Below are positions 44,842 to 53,948 of a stretch of 64,000 bases of DNA, piece by piece. Positions within the stretch are counted from its first letter, which is position 1; each line of letters opens with the position of its first letter. The stretch lies in the NCBI GenBank assembly GCA_030434875.1, contig JAUISW010000001.1, positions 3,796,001 through 3,860,000 of the forward strand, in the 5' to 3' direction. A program made the translations under genes and the position numbers. The notes below the pieces were generated by a model. The model saw only the letters and a list, made by a program, of their open reading frames with translations. It searched no databases and had not been told where the DNA came from. The DNA comes from Lachnospiraceae bacterium C1.1 (GTDB lineage Bacteria > Bacillota > Clostridia > Lachnospirales > Lachnospiraceae).

Positions 44842-44934
44842 TTCGCCTCAAAGTTCCTACGAGGAACGCTCTCGCTTTGGGCTCCGACGCAGCGGTACCT
44901 AATGCCGCAAAATACGCGGCATAAGTGCCGGCGT
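44832..44934. repeat. Family E copy 2 joined to family D copy 2 (inverted)
   Basis: 44832-44870 matches 21419-21457 in reverse orientation. 44888-44934 matches 30968-31013 in reverse, with compensatory changes in the 7-bp hairpin at 44902-44922. The remainder of the gap to 45200 is AT-rich with TATAAT at 45052 and no gene. Confidence 0.8.
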
Positions 44935-45221
44935 CTCGCACAATCCTCTTTAGGAACATTTGAGGTTCGCGGCTTGGGCTGACATGAAAACGTAACATTC
45001 GAACAATGCGACCGGCGTAACATGCTAAAAATCAAAAACATACTATATTTATATAATATCATACTATATTTGTCTTATAAGTTAAACAATAAATATAATC
45101 CGATTTTAAACAAATATATACATTGTATGAACCTTGTGAAAATTGTATCATTTTTACAACAAAAAGGTAACAAGAGCAGATCATTAAATTTGGGGCTTCG
45201 ATGATCTGTAGAAACACATCG

Positions 45222-45256
45222 CATGACTTTGAAGAACGCAGTGACGAAAAGTCATG
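45222..45256. repeat. Family B hairpin in the leader of the uronate operon
   Basis: CATGACTTT pairs with AAAGTCATG around a 17-nt loop containing CGCAGTGACG, the same module as at 43371-43399. It ends 10 nt before the ribosome site of the transporter gene. Confidence 0.75.
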
Positions 45257-45278
45257 GACATGGGCAAGGAGAAGGCTG

Positions 45279-46799
45279 ATGGAAACTAAAAAAGATGGAA
45301 TCAACAGAGCAAAATGGTGGCAGGTCGCCGGGCTGGCGGTAAATGACATCGGAACAAACACTTATATGTGGATGATGATATTCATATCCTATTATCTGAA
45401 TGGCATCGTCGGAGTCGGAGTAGTAGTTGCATCTTCACTCGCAACAGCGATGCGGCTTTGGGATGGAGTTACAGATCCGCTGATAGGAATGATACTTGAT
45501 AAGACAAACGGAAGATTCGGAAAGAACCGTCCGTTCCTGGTAATCGGACAGCTGATAATGCTGATCATGTCGGCATTCATGTTTTTCGTAACACCTGAAT
45601 TTCCGAAGGCAGCACAGTTCGTAGCATTTATATTATTCTATGCGGTTTATATCATCGGATATACCTGCCAGTGTGTAGTAACAAAGAGTGCACAGACATG
45701 CCTTACAAGCGATCAGAAACAGAGATCGAGCTTCGGTATTTATTACGGAATCTTAAATACAGTTTTCTTCACGGTGGCTCCGCTCTATTCTTACAGCTAT
45801 CTTTTGGGAAAACATAATTTCCGGTTTGATATGTCCTATTTCACAGAGATGTGGAAGGCAGGAGCTCTATTATCACTGATCTGCACGGTCATCACATATC
45901 TCGCAATCAGAGAAAAGGACAGACCTGAGTTTTACGGAACCGGCGACAGCGAAGAAAATCAGGTTAAATTTAAGGATTATATCGATGTATTAAAGCATAA
46001 TAAAGCCTTACAGATGCTTGTTATCAGCGCTTCAAGTGATAAGCTTGGACGTCAGATGAACGGCAACGCAACAGTTTCGATAATCATTTATGCTATCATC
46101 TGTGGAAATGCTGCAGCTGCAGGACTTATCGGTGCTTATACAACAATTCCCGGAATACTTATTCTTCTTTTCGGAATAGGTTTTGTGGCAAGAAAATTCG
46201 GACAGATGAAGGGATTTACTTATTCATCCTATGGCGCGATCGTTGTTCTGGCAGGTCTCATCGCTTTATTCGTTATCGGAGATCCGACAAGCTTATCACT
46301 TCCGGGTGACGGCAATTTCGCAGGCTGGAATGCATTCAGCATCTTGTTTGTAGTTTTGATGGTATGTTTTACAGGTTTCCAGAATATCGCAGGAGGTCTG
46401 GTTTACCCGATGACAGCTGACTGTACGGATTACGAGGTTTACAGGAGCGGAAGATATGTTCCCGGACTTATCGGAACCGTATTCAGTTTCATAGACAAGC
46501 TGATCTCATCACTGGCTCCGCTGATCGTCGGATTTATGTGCACTATCGTAAGTTCCTCAGCTGAACTTCCCACAGCGGAAACAGCTTACAGCAAGGGACT
46601 TGCAGCAGTTGGTATCATCTGCATGTTCGGAGTGGTACTTTTAGGATATGTCTGCAATGTAGTTTCTATGAAATTTTATCCTCTGAATAAAGAAATGATG
46701 GACAGCATCGCAGAGGATATTGCAAAGATCAAGAATAAATCCGCTAAGACGGATACGACAACAGTCGGAAACGAAGAATTGGAATTAAACGAAGCATAA
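45279..46799 (+). CDS. GPH-type (glycoside-pentoside-hexuronide) cation symporter
   Basis: A 506-residue MFS_2 transporter with 12 transmembrane segments. It has VNDIGTNTYMWMMIFISYYL at the start, the family loop WDGVTDPLIGMILDKTNGRFGKNRP and DCTDYEVYRSGRYVPGL in the second half. It likely imports hexuronides or short oligo-uronides with H+ or Na+. The frame is open 26 codons upstream, but that extension is encoded by the family B repeat; AAGGAG at 45266 fixes the start at 45279. First gene of the uronate operon. Confidence 0.9.
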   Translation: METKKDGINRAKWWQVAGLAVNDIGTNTYMWMMIFISYYLNGIVGVGVVVASSLATAMRLWDGVTDPLIGMILDKTNGRFGKNRPFLVIGQLIMLIMSAFMFFVTPEFPKAAQFVAFILFYAVYIIGYTCQCVVTKSAQTCLTSDQKQRSSFGIYYGILNTVFFTVAPLYSYSYLLGKHNFRFDMSYFTEMWKAGALLSLICTVITYLAIREKDRPEFYGTGDSEENQVKFKDYIDVLKHNKALQMLVISASSDKLGRQMNGNATVSIIIYAIICGNAAAAGLIGAYTTIPGILILLFGIGFVARKFGQMKGFTYSSYGAIVVLAGLIALFVIGDPTSLSLPGDGNFAGWNAFSILFVVLMVCFTGFQNIAGGLVYPMTADCTDYEVYRSGRYVPGLIGTVFSFIDKLISSLAPLIVGFMCTIVSSSAELPTAETAYSKGLAAVGIICMFGVVLLGYVCNVVSMKFYPLNKEMMDSIAEDIAKIKNKSAKTDTTTVGNEELELNEA

Positions 46800-46821
46800 A
46801 AATAAAGAAAAGAGGTAACTG

Positions 46822-48546
46822 ATGGTAAATCTTAAAGCAAGCCCTTTTAACTTAAATGATGAGCAGATTAAATGGGTGGAAGACACAATTAGCTCAATGA
46901 CCGAAGATGAAATGATCGGGCAGCTTTTCGTCAATCTTACATTGAAAAGAGACAGCGAATCTTTATCGAAACTGGTGAATGAATATCATATCGGCGGCGC
47001 GCGCTGGCAGGGAGGTACGCTCGAGGAAGTCTATGAGCAGAATAAATTCCTTCAGGAAAAGAGCAGGATCCCGCTCCTCATAGCTGCAAATTGTGAAGCC
47101 GGCGGCAACGGCGCGGTAGGCGAAGGAACAATGATTGCTTCCGGAGCCGCATGCGGCGCTGATAAAAGTGATGAAACAGTGAGAGACATGGCTCATGTAG
47201 GTGCGGTGGAGGCCGCAGCTATCGGCTGCAACTGGACATTCGCACCGGTCGCAGATATCCTTTCAAACTGGAGAAATACCATTGTTAACACAAGAGCTTT
47301 CGGCGATGATCCAAAGCGTGTGGCAGAGAGATCTTTAGCTTATATGGAAGAGATGAAAAAGCTCAATATCGCCTGTGCGGCAAAGCATTTCCCGGGAGAC
47401 GGCTCTGAAGAGAGAGACCAGCATCTGGTGATGGGATGCAACGATCTTTCTGTAGAGGAATGGGACAGGACTTACGGATATGTCTATAAAAGCCTTATAG
47501 AGGCGGGACTTCCGAGCATCATGGTAGGACATATCTGCCAGCCGGCTTATTCAAAAATGCTCCGCCCGGGAATGAAGGATTCAGATATTAAACCCGCAAC
47601 TCTTTCACCGGAGCTCTTAAATGACCTCTTAAGAGAAAAACTTGGATTTAACGGACTGATCATCACCGATGCAACTCATATGGCAGGCCTTACTTCTGCG
47701 GCAGACAGGGAGAGTACGATGCCCGGAGTTATTGCAGCAGGCTGCGACATGATCCTTTTCTTTAATGATCCCGCCGAGGACATTTCCTTCGTAAGAGAGG
47801 GTATCAGAAAAGGAATCATCAGCGAGGAAAGATTGTCCGATGCGCTTCACCGGATACTCGGAATGAAGGCAATGCTCGGACTTGATAAATATGTATTTCC
47901 GGTAAAAGAAGGACTTAAAAAAGTAGGTTCCAAAGAGCATCATGAACTGGCTGCAAAGGCTGCAGACAGGAGCATAACTCTTGTAAAGGATACACAGGAT
48001 ATCCTTCCGATAGACCCGAAAAAGAAAAAGAAAGTCAGGCTTTATTTCGTCGAAACAGCTCCGGCTTCTTTGGCAAACGGCCCGGACAAAGCCAAGGCAA
48101 ATCTGGTGAAGGAGCTGGAGGATGCAGGTTTTGAAGTAGATGCGCCGAAGGATTATTACGAATATGAAATGGAATCCCCAAGCCCCATGAATAAATTTAA
48201 GATGATGGGACACGAGAAGAGGGAGGAATTTAAGAAAAAGGTCGATCTCGTTTTATTCGTCGTAAATATGAAGGGTTACGCAAAAGACAATAATGTAAGG
48301 CTTTCGTATTCGGTGGGACATTCACAGGAAATGCCCTGGTATGTGAAGGAAGTTCCGACCATAGCGGTTTCGCTTAATTACACGAATCATTTATATGATG
48401 TTCCCATGATGAAGACATTTATAAATGCTTACGGCGATACTCCGGAATATCTTCACGCTTTAGTAGAGAAGATCACCGGAAAGTCAGAATTTAAGGGAGA
48501 GGCGAACGAGCTTGTATGGTGCGGACGCTGGGATACGAGATGTTAA
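46822..48546 (+). CDS. Glycoside hydrolase family 3 enzyme, cytoplasmic
   Basis: A 574-residue GH3 protein. The TIM-barrel motifs are AAKHFPGDGSEERDQHL and the nucleophile segment LIITDATHMAGL; a reduced second domain follows (VRLYFVETAP, VDLVLFVVNMKGY). It has no signal peptide, so it acts on imported oligosaccharides. Sitting between the transporter and uronate enzymes, it probably cleaves uronic-acid-containing disaccharides or beta-glycosides taken up by the symporter. Specificity is not readable. Starts after AGAGGT, 22 nt from the transporter stop. Confidence 0.9.
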   Translation: MVNLKASPFNLNDEQIKWVEDTISSMTEDEMIGQLFVNLTLKRDSESLSKLVNEYHIGGARWQGGTLEEVYEQNKFLQEKSRIPLLIAANCEAGGNGAVGEGTMIASGAACGADKSDETVRDMAHVGAVEAAAIGCNWTFAPVADILSNWRNTIVNTRAFGDDPKRVAERSLAYMEEMKKLNIACAAKHFPGDGSEERDQHLVMGCNDLSVEEWDRTYGYVYKSLIEAGLPSIMVGHICQPAYSKMLRPGMKDSDIKPATLSPELLNDLLREKLGFNGLIITDATHMAGLTSAADRESTMPGVIAAGCDMILFFNDPAEDISFVREGIRKGIISEERLSDALHRILGMKAMLGLDKYVFPVKEGLKKVGSKEHHELAAKAADRSITLVKDTQDILPIDPKKKKKVRLYFVETAPASLANGPDKAKANLVKELEDAGFEVDAPKDYYEYEMESPSPMNKFKMMGHEKREEFKKKVDLVLFVVNMKGYAKDNNVRLSYSVGHSQEMPWYVKEVPTIAVSLNYTNHLYDVPMMKTFINAYGDTPEYLHALVEKITGKSEFKGEANELVWCGRWDTRC

Positions 48547-48559
48547 GAGGAAGATGATA

Positions 48560-49393
48560 ATGGCGGAATTAAAAGATTTTAATAAAACAAAGGAATACAT
48601 GGTCTGCGTGGATTCGGACGGATGCGCGATGGACACGATGAATATAAAGCATATCAGATGTTTCGGACCCTGCATGATAAAGGAATGGAACCTGGAAAAA
48701 TGGCAGGATGAGATTCTTAAAAACTGGAATAAGGTAAATTTATACGCAATAACCCGAGGAATCAACAGATTTAAGGGCCTTGCAGTTGCTTTGCTCGAGG
48801 TAAATGTCAAATATACAAAGATCGAGGGAATTGAAGAATTTTCCAAATGGGCTGACGAGGCACCGGAGCTCAGCAACAGGGCTTTGGAAAAGCTTATCGG
48901 AAAGCATGAGATCTTTGCAAAGGCGCTTCTCTGGAGCAAGGCTGTGAACAGGGAAATAGAGGCTCTTCCCAAGGAGGAGATTAAGCCTTTCAAAGGTGTT
49001 AAAGAAGCTTTATCGCTTATCCACGAAAGCTGCAATGTGGCGGTGGTTTCGAGTGCAAATCCCGAGGCTGTAAAGTCGGAATGGGAAAGATTCGGACTGC
49101 TCGATTACGTAGACATCGTCTGTGCACAGGATGTCGGAAGCAAGAGCTACTGCATCAATGAGATCCTTAAAAAAGGCTATAGCCCCAAAAAAGTCCTGAT
49201 GTGCGGTGATGCTTTAGGAGATGTCAGAGCCGCAGAGAGCAACGGAGTTTTATATTATCCGATCAGGGTAAATCATGAGAATGAGTCCTGGGCCGAGATA
49301 ACGGGCGAACCCTTTGAACGTTTTATTGATAAGGACTATGAGGGCAGTTATCAGTCCGGTCTCATAGATCAGTTTATGGATAATCTTAGATAA
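48560..49393 (+). CDS. HAD-superfamily phosphatase
   Basis: A 277-residue HAD hydrolase. Motif I is VCVDSDGCAMDTM (nucleophile Asp), motif II VVSSANPE, and motif IV MCGDALGDVRAA. A helical cap lies between motifs I and II. Two ATG codons (48554 and 48560) are possible; AGAGG is better spaced for 48560. HAD enzymes are often in uronate operons, where they may remove dead-end sugar phosphates, but the substrate here is unknown. Confidence 0.82.
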   Translation: MAELKDFNKTKEYMVCVDSDGCAMDTMNIKHIRCFGPCMIKEWNLEKWQDEILKNWNKVNLYAITRGINRFKGLAVALLEVNVKYTKIEGIEEFSKWADEAPELSNRALEKLIGKHEIFAKALLWSKAVNREIEALPKEEIKPFKGVKEALSLIHESCNVAVVSSANPEAVKSEWERFGLLDYVDIVCAQDVGSKSYCINEILKKGYSPKKVLMCGDALGDVRAAESNGVLYYPIRVNHENESWAEITGEPFERFIDKDYEGSYQSGLIDQFMDNLR

Positions 49394-49416
49394 TTTTTTA
49401 TTAGGAGTTGATCATT

Positions 49417-50058
49417 ATGTATGAAGAAATCAGAAATCAGTTGGGTAAAGTAGGAATTATCCCGGTAGTTGTTTTGAATGATGCCAAAAAGGCCGAGCCG
49501 CTTGGAGAAGCCCTTATGAAAGGCGGGCTTCCGGCAGCGGAGGTGACCTTCAGGACTGATGCGGCAGAAGAATCTATAAAGATCCTGTCAGAAAAATTCC
49601 CGGACATGCTCGTCGGCGCAGGAACGGTATTGAGCTGCGAGCAGGCTGACAGAGCCGTTGAAGCAGGTGCGAAATTTATTGTAGCTCCCGGACTTAACAG
49701 TAAAGTCGTAAAGCACTGTATCGAAAAAGGCTATCCCGTAACTCCGGGAGTTCAGACCCCAAGTGAGATGGAGCAGGCAATTGAGCTCGGACTTGATTTC
49801 GTAAAGTTCTTCCCGGCAGAGGCAGCGGGTGGATTAAAAATGATCAAGGCAGTTGCAGCACCTTACAGTGGACTAAAATTTATGCCCACCGGCGGATTAA
49901 ATAAGGACAATGTCCGTGAATATTTATCCTGCGACAAGATCGCGGCCTGCGGCGGAAGCTGGATGGTTAAAAATGATCTTATCGAGGAAGGTAATTTTGA
50001 AGAAATAGAGGAGCTTACCCGCGAAGCTGCAGATATAGTAAAGGAGACACGTGCATAA
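49417..50058 (+). CDS. eda: KDPG aldolase
   Basis: A 213-residue class I aldolase splitting 2-keto-3-deoxy-6-phosphogluconate to pyruvate and glyceraldehyde-3-P. Signatures: IIPVVVLNDAKKAEPL, AAEVTFRT (catalytic Glu), LVGAGTVLS, FVKFFPAE with Schiff-base Lys130, and FMPTGGLN. A TTG nine bases upstream is inside the ribosome site (TAGGAG), so the ATG at 49417 is the start. Overlaps uxuA by 1 nt. Confidence 0.96.
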   Translation: MYEEIRNQLGKVGIIPVVVLNDAKKAEPLGEALMKGGLPAAEVTFRTDAAEESIKILSEKFPDMLVGAGTVLSCEQADRAVEAGAKFIVAPGLNSKVVKHCIEKGYPVTPGVQTPSEMEQAIELGLDFVKFFPAEAAGGLKMIKAVAAPYSGLKFMPTGGLNKDNVREYLSCDKIAACGGSWMVKNDLIEEGNFEEIEELTREAADIVKETRA

Positions 50059-51131
50059 TGGAAATGACACTCAGATGGTACGGAAAAGACCATGATACAG
50101 TAACTTTAGAGCAGATAAGACAGATCCCGGGGGTTACCGGGGTAATTACAACTTTGTATGATACAATGCCCGGCGAGGTCTGGAGCAGGGAGAGGATCCG
50201 TGCGATGAAGGATGAGGTCGAAGCCGCAGGACTTAGGGTCGCAGGTATCGAAAGTGTAAATGTGCACGAGGATATCAAACTCGGAAAACCCAGCCGTGAC
50301 AGGCTTATCGATAACTATATCGAAACTCTTAAAAACCTGGGTGAAGAAGACATTCACATGGTATGCTACAATTTCATGCCTGTTTTTGACTGGACACGTA
50401 CAGAGCTCGCAAGAAAGAGAGCCGATGGTTCGACAGTTCTTGCCTATACGCAGGAAGCGGTAGATGCACTGGTTCCGGAGAAAATGTTTGAATCGATCTC
50501 GGGCGACATGAACGGCACTGTAATGCCCGGCTGGGAGCCTGAAAGACTTGCCCACGTCAAGGAGCTTTTTGAGGAATACAAGGGTGTAACGGATGAGGAT
50601 CTTTTTAATAACTTAAAGTATTTCCTGGAAAAGATAATGCCTGTTTGTGACAAATACGATATAAACATGGCGATCCACCCGGATGATCCGGCATGGCCTG
50701 TATTCGGCCTTCCGAGGATCATCATCAATAAAGAGAACATTTTAAGAATGACAAAAATGGTCGACAATCCGCATAACGGTGTTACTTTCTGCTCAGGTTC
50801 CTATGGTACTAACTTAAAAAATGACCTTCCGGATATGATCAGAAGCTTAAAGGGCAGGATCCATTTTGCACATGTGAGAAACCTTAAGTTCAACAGCCCG
50901 ACGGATTTCGAGGAAGCAGCACATTTATCCTCAGACGGAAGCTTTGATATCTATGAGATTGTTAAGGCTCTTTATGATATTGGTTTTGACGGTCCTATCC
51001 GTCCCGACCACGGTCGTATGATCTGGGGAGAAAAGGCAATGCCCGGTTACGGACTCTATGACAGGGCGCTCGGAGCAACTTATATCAACGGTCTCTGGGA
51101 AGCAATCGAAAAAGCAGATAAAAGAAAATAA
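50058..51131 (+). CDS. uxuA: Mannonate dehydratase
   Basis: A 357-residue UxuA TIM-barrel enzyme converting D-mannonate to 2-keto-3-deoxygluconate. Seen: MTLRWYGKDHDTVTLEQIRQ, GLRVAGIESVNVHEDIKLG, YNFMPVFDWTRT, MAIHPDDPAWPVFGLPRI, FCSGSYGTN, HFAHVRN and RPDHGRMIWGE (metal and active-site His and Asp). ATG overlaps the eda stop (TAATG). Confidence 0.97.
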   Translation: MEMTLRWYGKDHDTVTLEQIRQIPGVTGVITTLYDTMPGEVWSRERIRAMKDEVEAAGLRVAGIESVNVHEDIKLGKPSRDRLIDNYIETLKNLGEEDIHMVCYNFMPVFDWTRTELARKRADGSTVLAYTQEAVDALVPEKMFESISGDMNGTVMPGWEPERLAHVKELFEEYKGVTDEDLFNNLKYFLEKIMPVCDKYDINMAIHPDDPAWPVFGLPRIIINKENILRMTKMVDNPHNGVTFCSGSYGTNLKNDLPDMIRSLKGRIHFAHVRNLKFNSPTDFEEAAHLSSDGSFDIYEIVKALYDIGFDGPIRPDHGRMIWGEKAMPGYGLYDRALGATYINGLWEAIEKADKRK

Positions 51132-51173
51132 ATATTTTGAATAAAATTTTTTAAGAAAGACAGGTATAAAAAG

Positions 51174-52022
51174 ATGAGAGATTATGAAATTGATTTAAAA
51201 GGTAAGGTAGCAGTTGTTACAGGAGCAGGCGGAGTTCTCTGCAGCATGTTCGCAAAGACTCTTGCAGAGGCAGGTGCAAAGGTTGCGCTCCTTGACCTCA
51301 ATGAGGAAATGGCTTGCAAATTTGCTGATGAGATCAATGCTGCAGGCGGAACGGCAAAGGGATACAAGACCAATGTCCTTGACAAGGAGAGCCTTAACTC
51401 GGTTCACGAGCAGGTTCTTGCGGATTTAGGCCCCTGCGATATCCTTCTTAACGGAGCAGGCGGAAACAACAAGAGAGCAAATACCGATAAAGAGTATTTC
51501 TTTGCAGGGGATGAGCTCGACAAGGATACGGTAAGCTTTTTCGACCTTGATCAGAGCGGAGTTGAGTTCGTGTTTAACTTAAATTTCATCGGAACCCTGC
51601 TTCCTACACAGGTTTTTGCAAGAGATATGATCGGTAAAAAGAACTGCTCTATCATAAATGTTTCTTCCATGAACGCATTCACACCTCTTACAAAGATCCC
51701 TGCTTATTCAGGTGCAAAGGCAGCGATCAGCAACTTCACACAGTGGCTCGCAGTGCATTTCTCAAAGGAGAGCATCAGAGTAAATGCCATTGCTCCCGGA
51801 TTTTTCGTAACTGCACAGAATAAGGATCTCCTTTTCAACGCAGACGGAACTCCTACAGCACGTACCGAAAAGATCCTTGCAGCTACTCCTATGGGACGTT
51901 TCGGCGAAGCAGAGGAGCTCAACGGAACACTTCTTTATCTCTTAAATGAGAAGGCAGCAAGCTTCGTTACAGGTGTTGTTATCCCGATCGATGGCGGTTT
52001 CTCAGCATACAGCGGGGTATAA
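51174..52022 (+). CDS. SDR-type D-mannonate oxidoreductase (fructuronate reductase)
   Basis: A 282-residue short-chain dehydrogenase with TGAGGVLCSMFAKTL (cofactor loop), NGAGGNNK, INVSSMNAF, YSGAKAAISNF (Tyr-x3-Lys) and an IPIDGGFSAYSG end. The location between uxuA and uxaC makes reduction of fructuronate to mannonate its obvious step, as in other Firmicutes that use an SDR in place of the E. coli UxuB family. RBS AAGAAAGACAGG is moderate. Confidence 0.88.
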   Translation: MRDYEIDLKGKVAVVTGAGGVLCSMFAKTLAEAGAKVALLDLNEEMACKFADEINAAGGTAKGYKTNVLDKESLNSVHEQVLADLGPCDILLNGAGGNNKRANTDKEYFFAGDELDKDTVSFFDLDQSGVEFVFNLNFIGTLLPTQVFARDMIGKKNCSIINVSSMNAFTPLTKIPAYSGAKAAISNFTQWLAVHFSKESIRVNAIAPGFFVTAQNKDLLFNADGTPTARTEKILAATPMGRFGEAEELNGTLLYLLNEKAASFVTGVVIPIDGGFSAYSGV

Positions 52023-52024
52023 AA

Positions 52025-53425
52025 ATGAAGAGATTCATGGATGAAAATTTCCTCCTGCAGACCGACATAGCAGTAGAATTGTTTAAGACTGCGAAGGAAA
52101 ATCCCATAATTGATTTTCATAATCATCTCAACCCTGAGGAAATTTATAAAGACAAAAATTTTGATAATATCTCGGAAGTCTGGCTCGGCGGCGACCACTA
52201 TAAGTGGCGCGCCATGAGAGCCAACGGAGTTTCCGAAAAATTCATCACGGGTGACGCTGAGCCTTTTGAGAAATTTAAGGCATGGGCGGATACCGTGCAG
52301 AATCTTATCGGAAATCCTCTTTATCACTGGACACATTTAGAACTTCAGAGATATTTCGGGATCGATATTCCTTTATCGCTAAAAACTGCTGAGGAGATAT
52401 GGGAAAAATGCAACAGTAAGCTTAAGGAAAAGGAATATTCAGTAAGAAATCTCCTTAGGATGCAGAAGGTTGAAGTGCTCTGCACTACTGACGATCCGGC
52501 GGACAGCCTCGAATGGCACAAAAAGATCAGGGAAGACGGATTCGAGATCAAAGTATTTCCGAGTTTCAGGCCGGAAAAGGCCCTTGGGATAGAGAAAGAG
52601 GGCTATAAAGAATATATTGACAGGCTTTCGGCGGCAGCGGGAATCGCTGTTAAGGATATTGATTCTTTATTAGCAGCCCTTGAAGATCGGCTTGAGTTTT
52701 TCATTGACAACGGTTGCCGGGTATCAGACCACAGCCTTGAAGGAAGATTTTTTATCCCGACAGATCATGATGAAGTAAATGCAATTTTTAACTCTGTTTT
52801 ATCAGGAAATAAGCTGAGTCAGGAGGATTACGGCAAGTTTAAGGGATATGTTCTGACAGAGCTCGGCAGGCTTTACAGTAGAAAGTCAGTTGTGATGCAG
52901 CTTCACATAGGTGCTGTCAGAAATAATTCCGAACGATTTTTTAAGCAGCTTGGGGCTGATACGGGATTTGATTCCTTAAATGACTTTAACTATGCGCCGG
53001 AGCTTTCGGCTTTATTAAATGCAATGGATCTTCACGGTGAGCTTCCGAAGACGATCCTTTACTGCCTGAATCCTAAGGATACTGAAATGCTCGCAGCGAT
53101 GGCAGGTAATTTCTGCAGCAATGAGGAGGGCATCCGCGGCAAGGTACAGCTCGGAGCAGCCTGGTGGTTCTGTGATCACAAAAACGGCATTGAGAAGCAG
53201 CTGGAAGCTTTTTCAGATGTGGGACTTATTTCCACAGCCGTAGGAATGCTTACGGATTCCAGAAGTTTTCTCTCTTTCCCGAGGCATGAATATTACAGAC
53301 GGATCGTCTGCAATAAGATAGCCGGCTGGGTCGAAAACGGAGAATATCCCTGTGATATGGAATATCTCACAGGCCTCGTGAATGGAATCTGTTCCGGAAA
53401 CGCAAGAAAATTTTTTGAATGTTGA
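52025..53425 (+). CDS. uxaC: Glucuronate isomerase
   Basis: A 466-residue uronate isomerase converting glucuronate to fructuronate (and galacturonate to tagaturonate). Features: DFHNHLNPEEIYKDKNF, GDHYKWRAMRANG, TDDPADSLEWH, MQLHIGAVRNN, YCLNPKD and MLTDSRSFLSFPRHEYYRR. Starts 2 nt after the SDR gene; last gene before a strong terminator. With the previous genes it completes uronate to KDG, and KDPG cleavage. KDG kinase is not in the operon. Confidence 0.97.
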   Translation: MKRFMDENFLLQTDIAVELFKTAKENPIIDFHNHLNPEEIYKDKNFDNISEVWLGGDHYKWRAMRANGVSEKFITGDAEPFEKFKAWADTVQNLIGNPLYHWTHLELQRYFGIDIPLSLKTAEEIWEKCNSKLKEKEYSVRNLLRMQKVEVLCTTDDPADSLEWHKKIREDGFEIKVFPSFRPEKALGIEKEGYKEYIDRLSAAAGIAVKDIDSLLAALEDRLEFFIDNGCRVSDHSLEGRFFIPTDHDEVNAIFNSVLSGNKLSQEDYGKFKGYVLTELGRLYSRKSVVMQLHIGAVRNNSERFFKQLGADTGFDSLNDFNYAPELSALLNAMDLHGELPKTILYCLNPKDTEMLAAMAGNFCSNEEGIRGKVQLGAAWWFCDHKNGIEKQLEAFSDVGLISTAVGMLTDSRSFLSFPRHEYYRRIVCNKIAGWVENGEYPCDMEYLTGLVNGICSGNARKFFEC

Positions 53426-53456
53426 TATGATTTTTAATTTAATCGGAGAAGGTTTA

Positions 53457-53488
53457 ACCCCCCGCATCGTTTTGATGCGGGGGTTTTT
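53457..53488 (+). terminator. Terminator of the uronate operon
   Basis: CCCCCGCATC (53459-53468) pairs with GATGCGGGGG (53474-53483) around GTTTT, followed by TTTTTG. Confidence 0.95.
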
Positions 53489-53531
53489 GCTTTCGCCTGC
53501 TGCACTGTCCGCCTCAACAGACGAAATCTAT

Positions 53532-53662
53532 GACTTTTCGTCACTGCGTGCCTCAAAGTCATGCAAACAGGCCATTTAAATGCAGCTGCGCTGCGGGCCT
53601 GTTTGGTGCTTGTTTAACTGAATCACACGGAATCCGCAGTAAATGCGGATTCCTGCAATAAA
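53532..53662. repeat. Composite palindromic repeat, family B/A copy 2
   Basis: Same order as at 43371-43497. Compensatory changes: CAAACAAGCC/GGCTTGTTTG becomes CAAACAGGCC/GGCCTGTTTG, and the inner GTGGC/GCCAC becomes GCAGC/GCTGC. Confidence 0.88.
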
Positions 53663-53720
53663 GTCACCAAAACATATACAAATTACACAAAAAAATTAAC
53701 TTTTATAATAAAAAACAATA

Positions 53721-53749
53721 TTTATTGACTGTATTTATTTTCGTACAAT
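53721..53749 (+). promoter_or_regulatory. Probable promoter of the GH43 gene
   Basis: TACAAT at 53744-53749 has TTTATT 17 bp upstream (53721-53726); a TTGACT overlaps this at 13-bp spacing. It lies in the AT-rich stretch between two inverted repeat copies, so the leader carries copy 3. Confidence 0.4.
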
Positions 53750-53789
53750 AGGGATGGAAAAGGTAATGAAATCCATATGTTTTAAGTTG

Positions 53790-53905
53790 TAAATTGCAGG
53801 AACCGGCATTTACTGCGGGTTCCGTGTGATAACGTAGAACAACTGGCAAACAAGCCCGTGGCGTAGCCACATTTAAATGGCTTGTTTGCGGGATTTTTGA
53901 GGCTC
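53790..53905. repeat. Composite palindromic repeat, family B/A copy 3 (inverted)
   Basis: GCAGGAACC...GGTTCC hairpin, then CAAACAAGCC / GGCTTGTTTG enclosing GTGGC-GTA-GCCAC and ATTTAAAT. It faces copy 2 across about 130 bp and is part of the GH43 gene leader. Confidence 0.85.
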
Positions 53906-53948
53906 TGCATCAAAAATCTGTTGATTTCAGCTTATGGAGGTAAATTGG

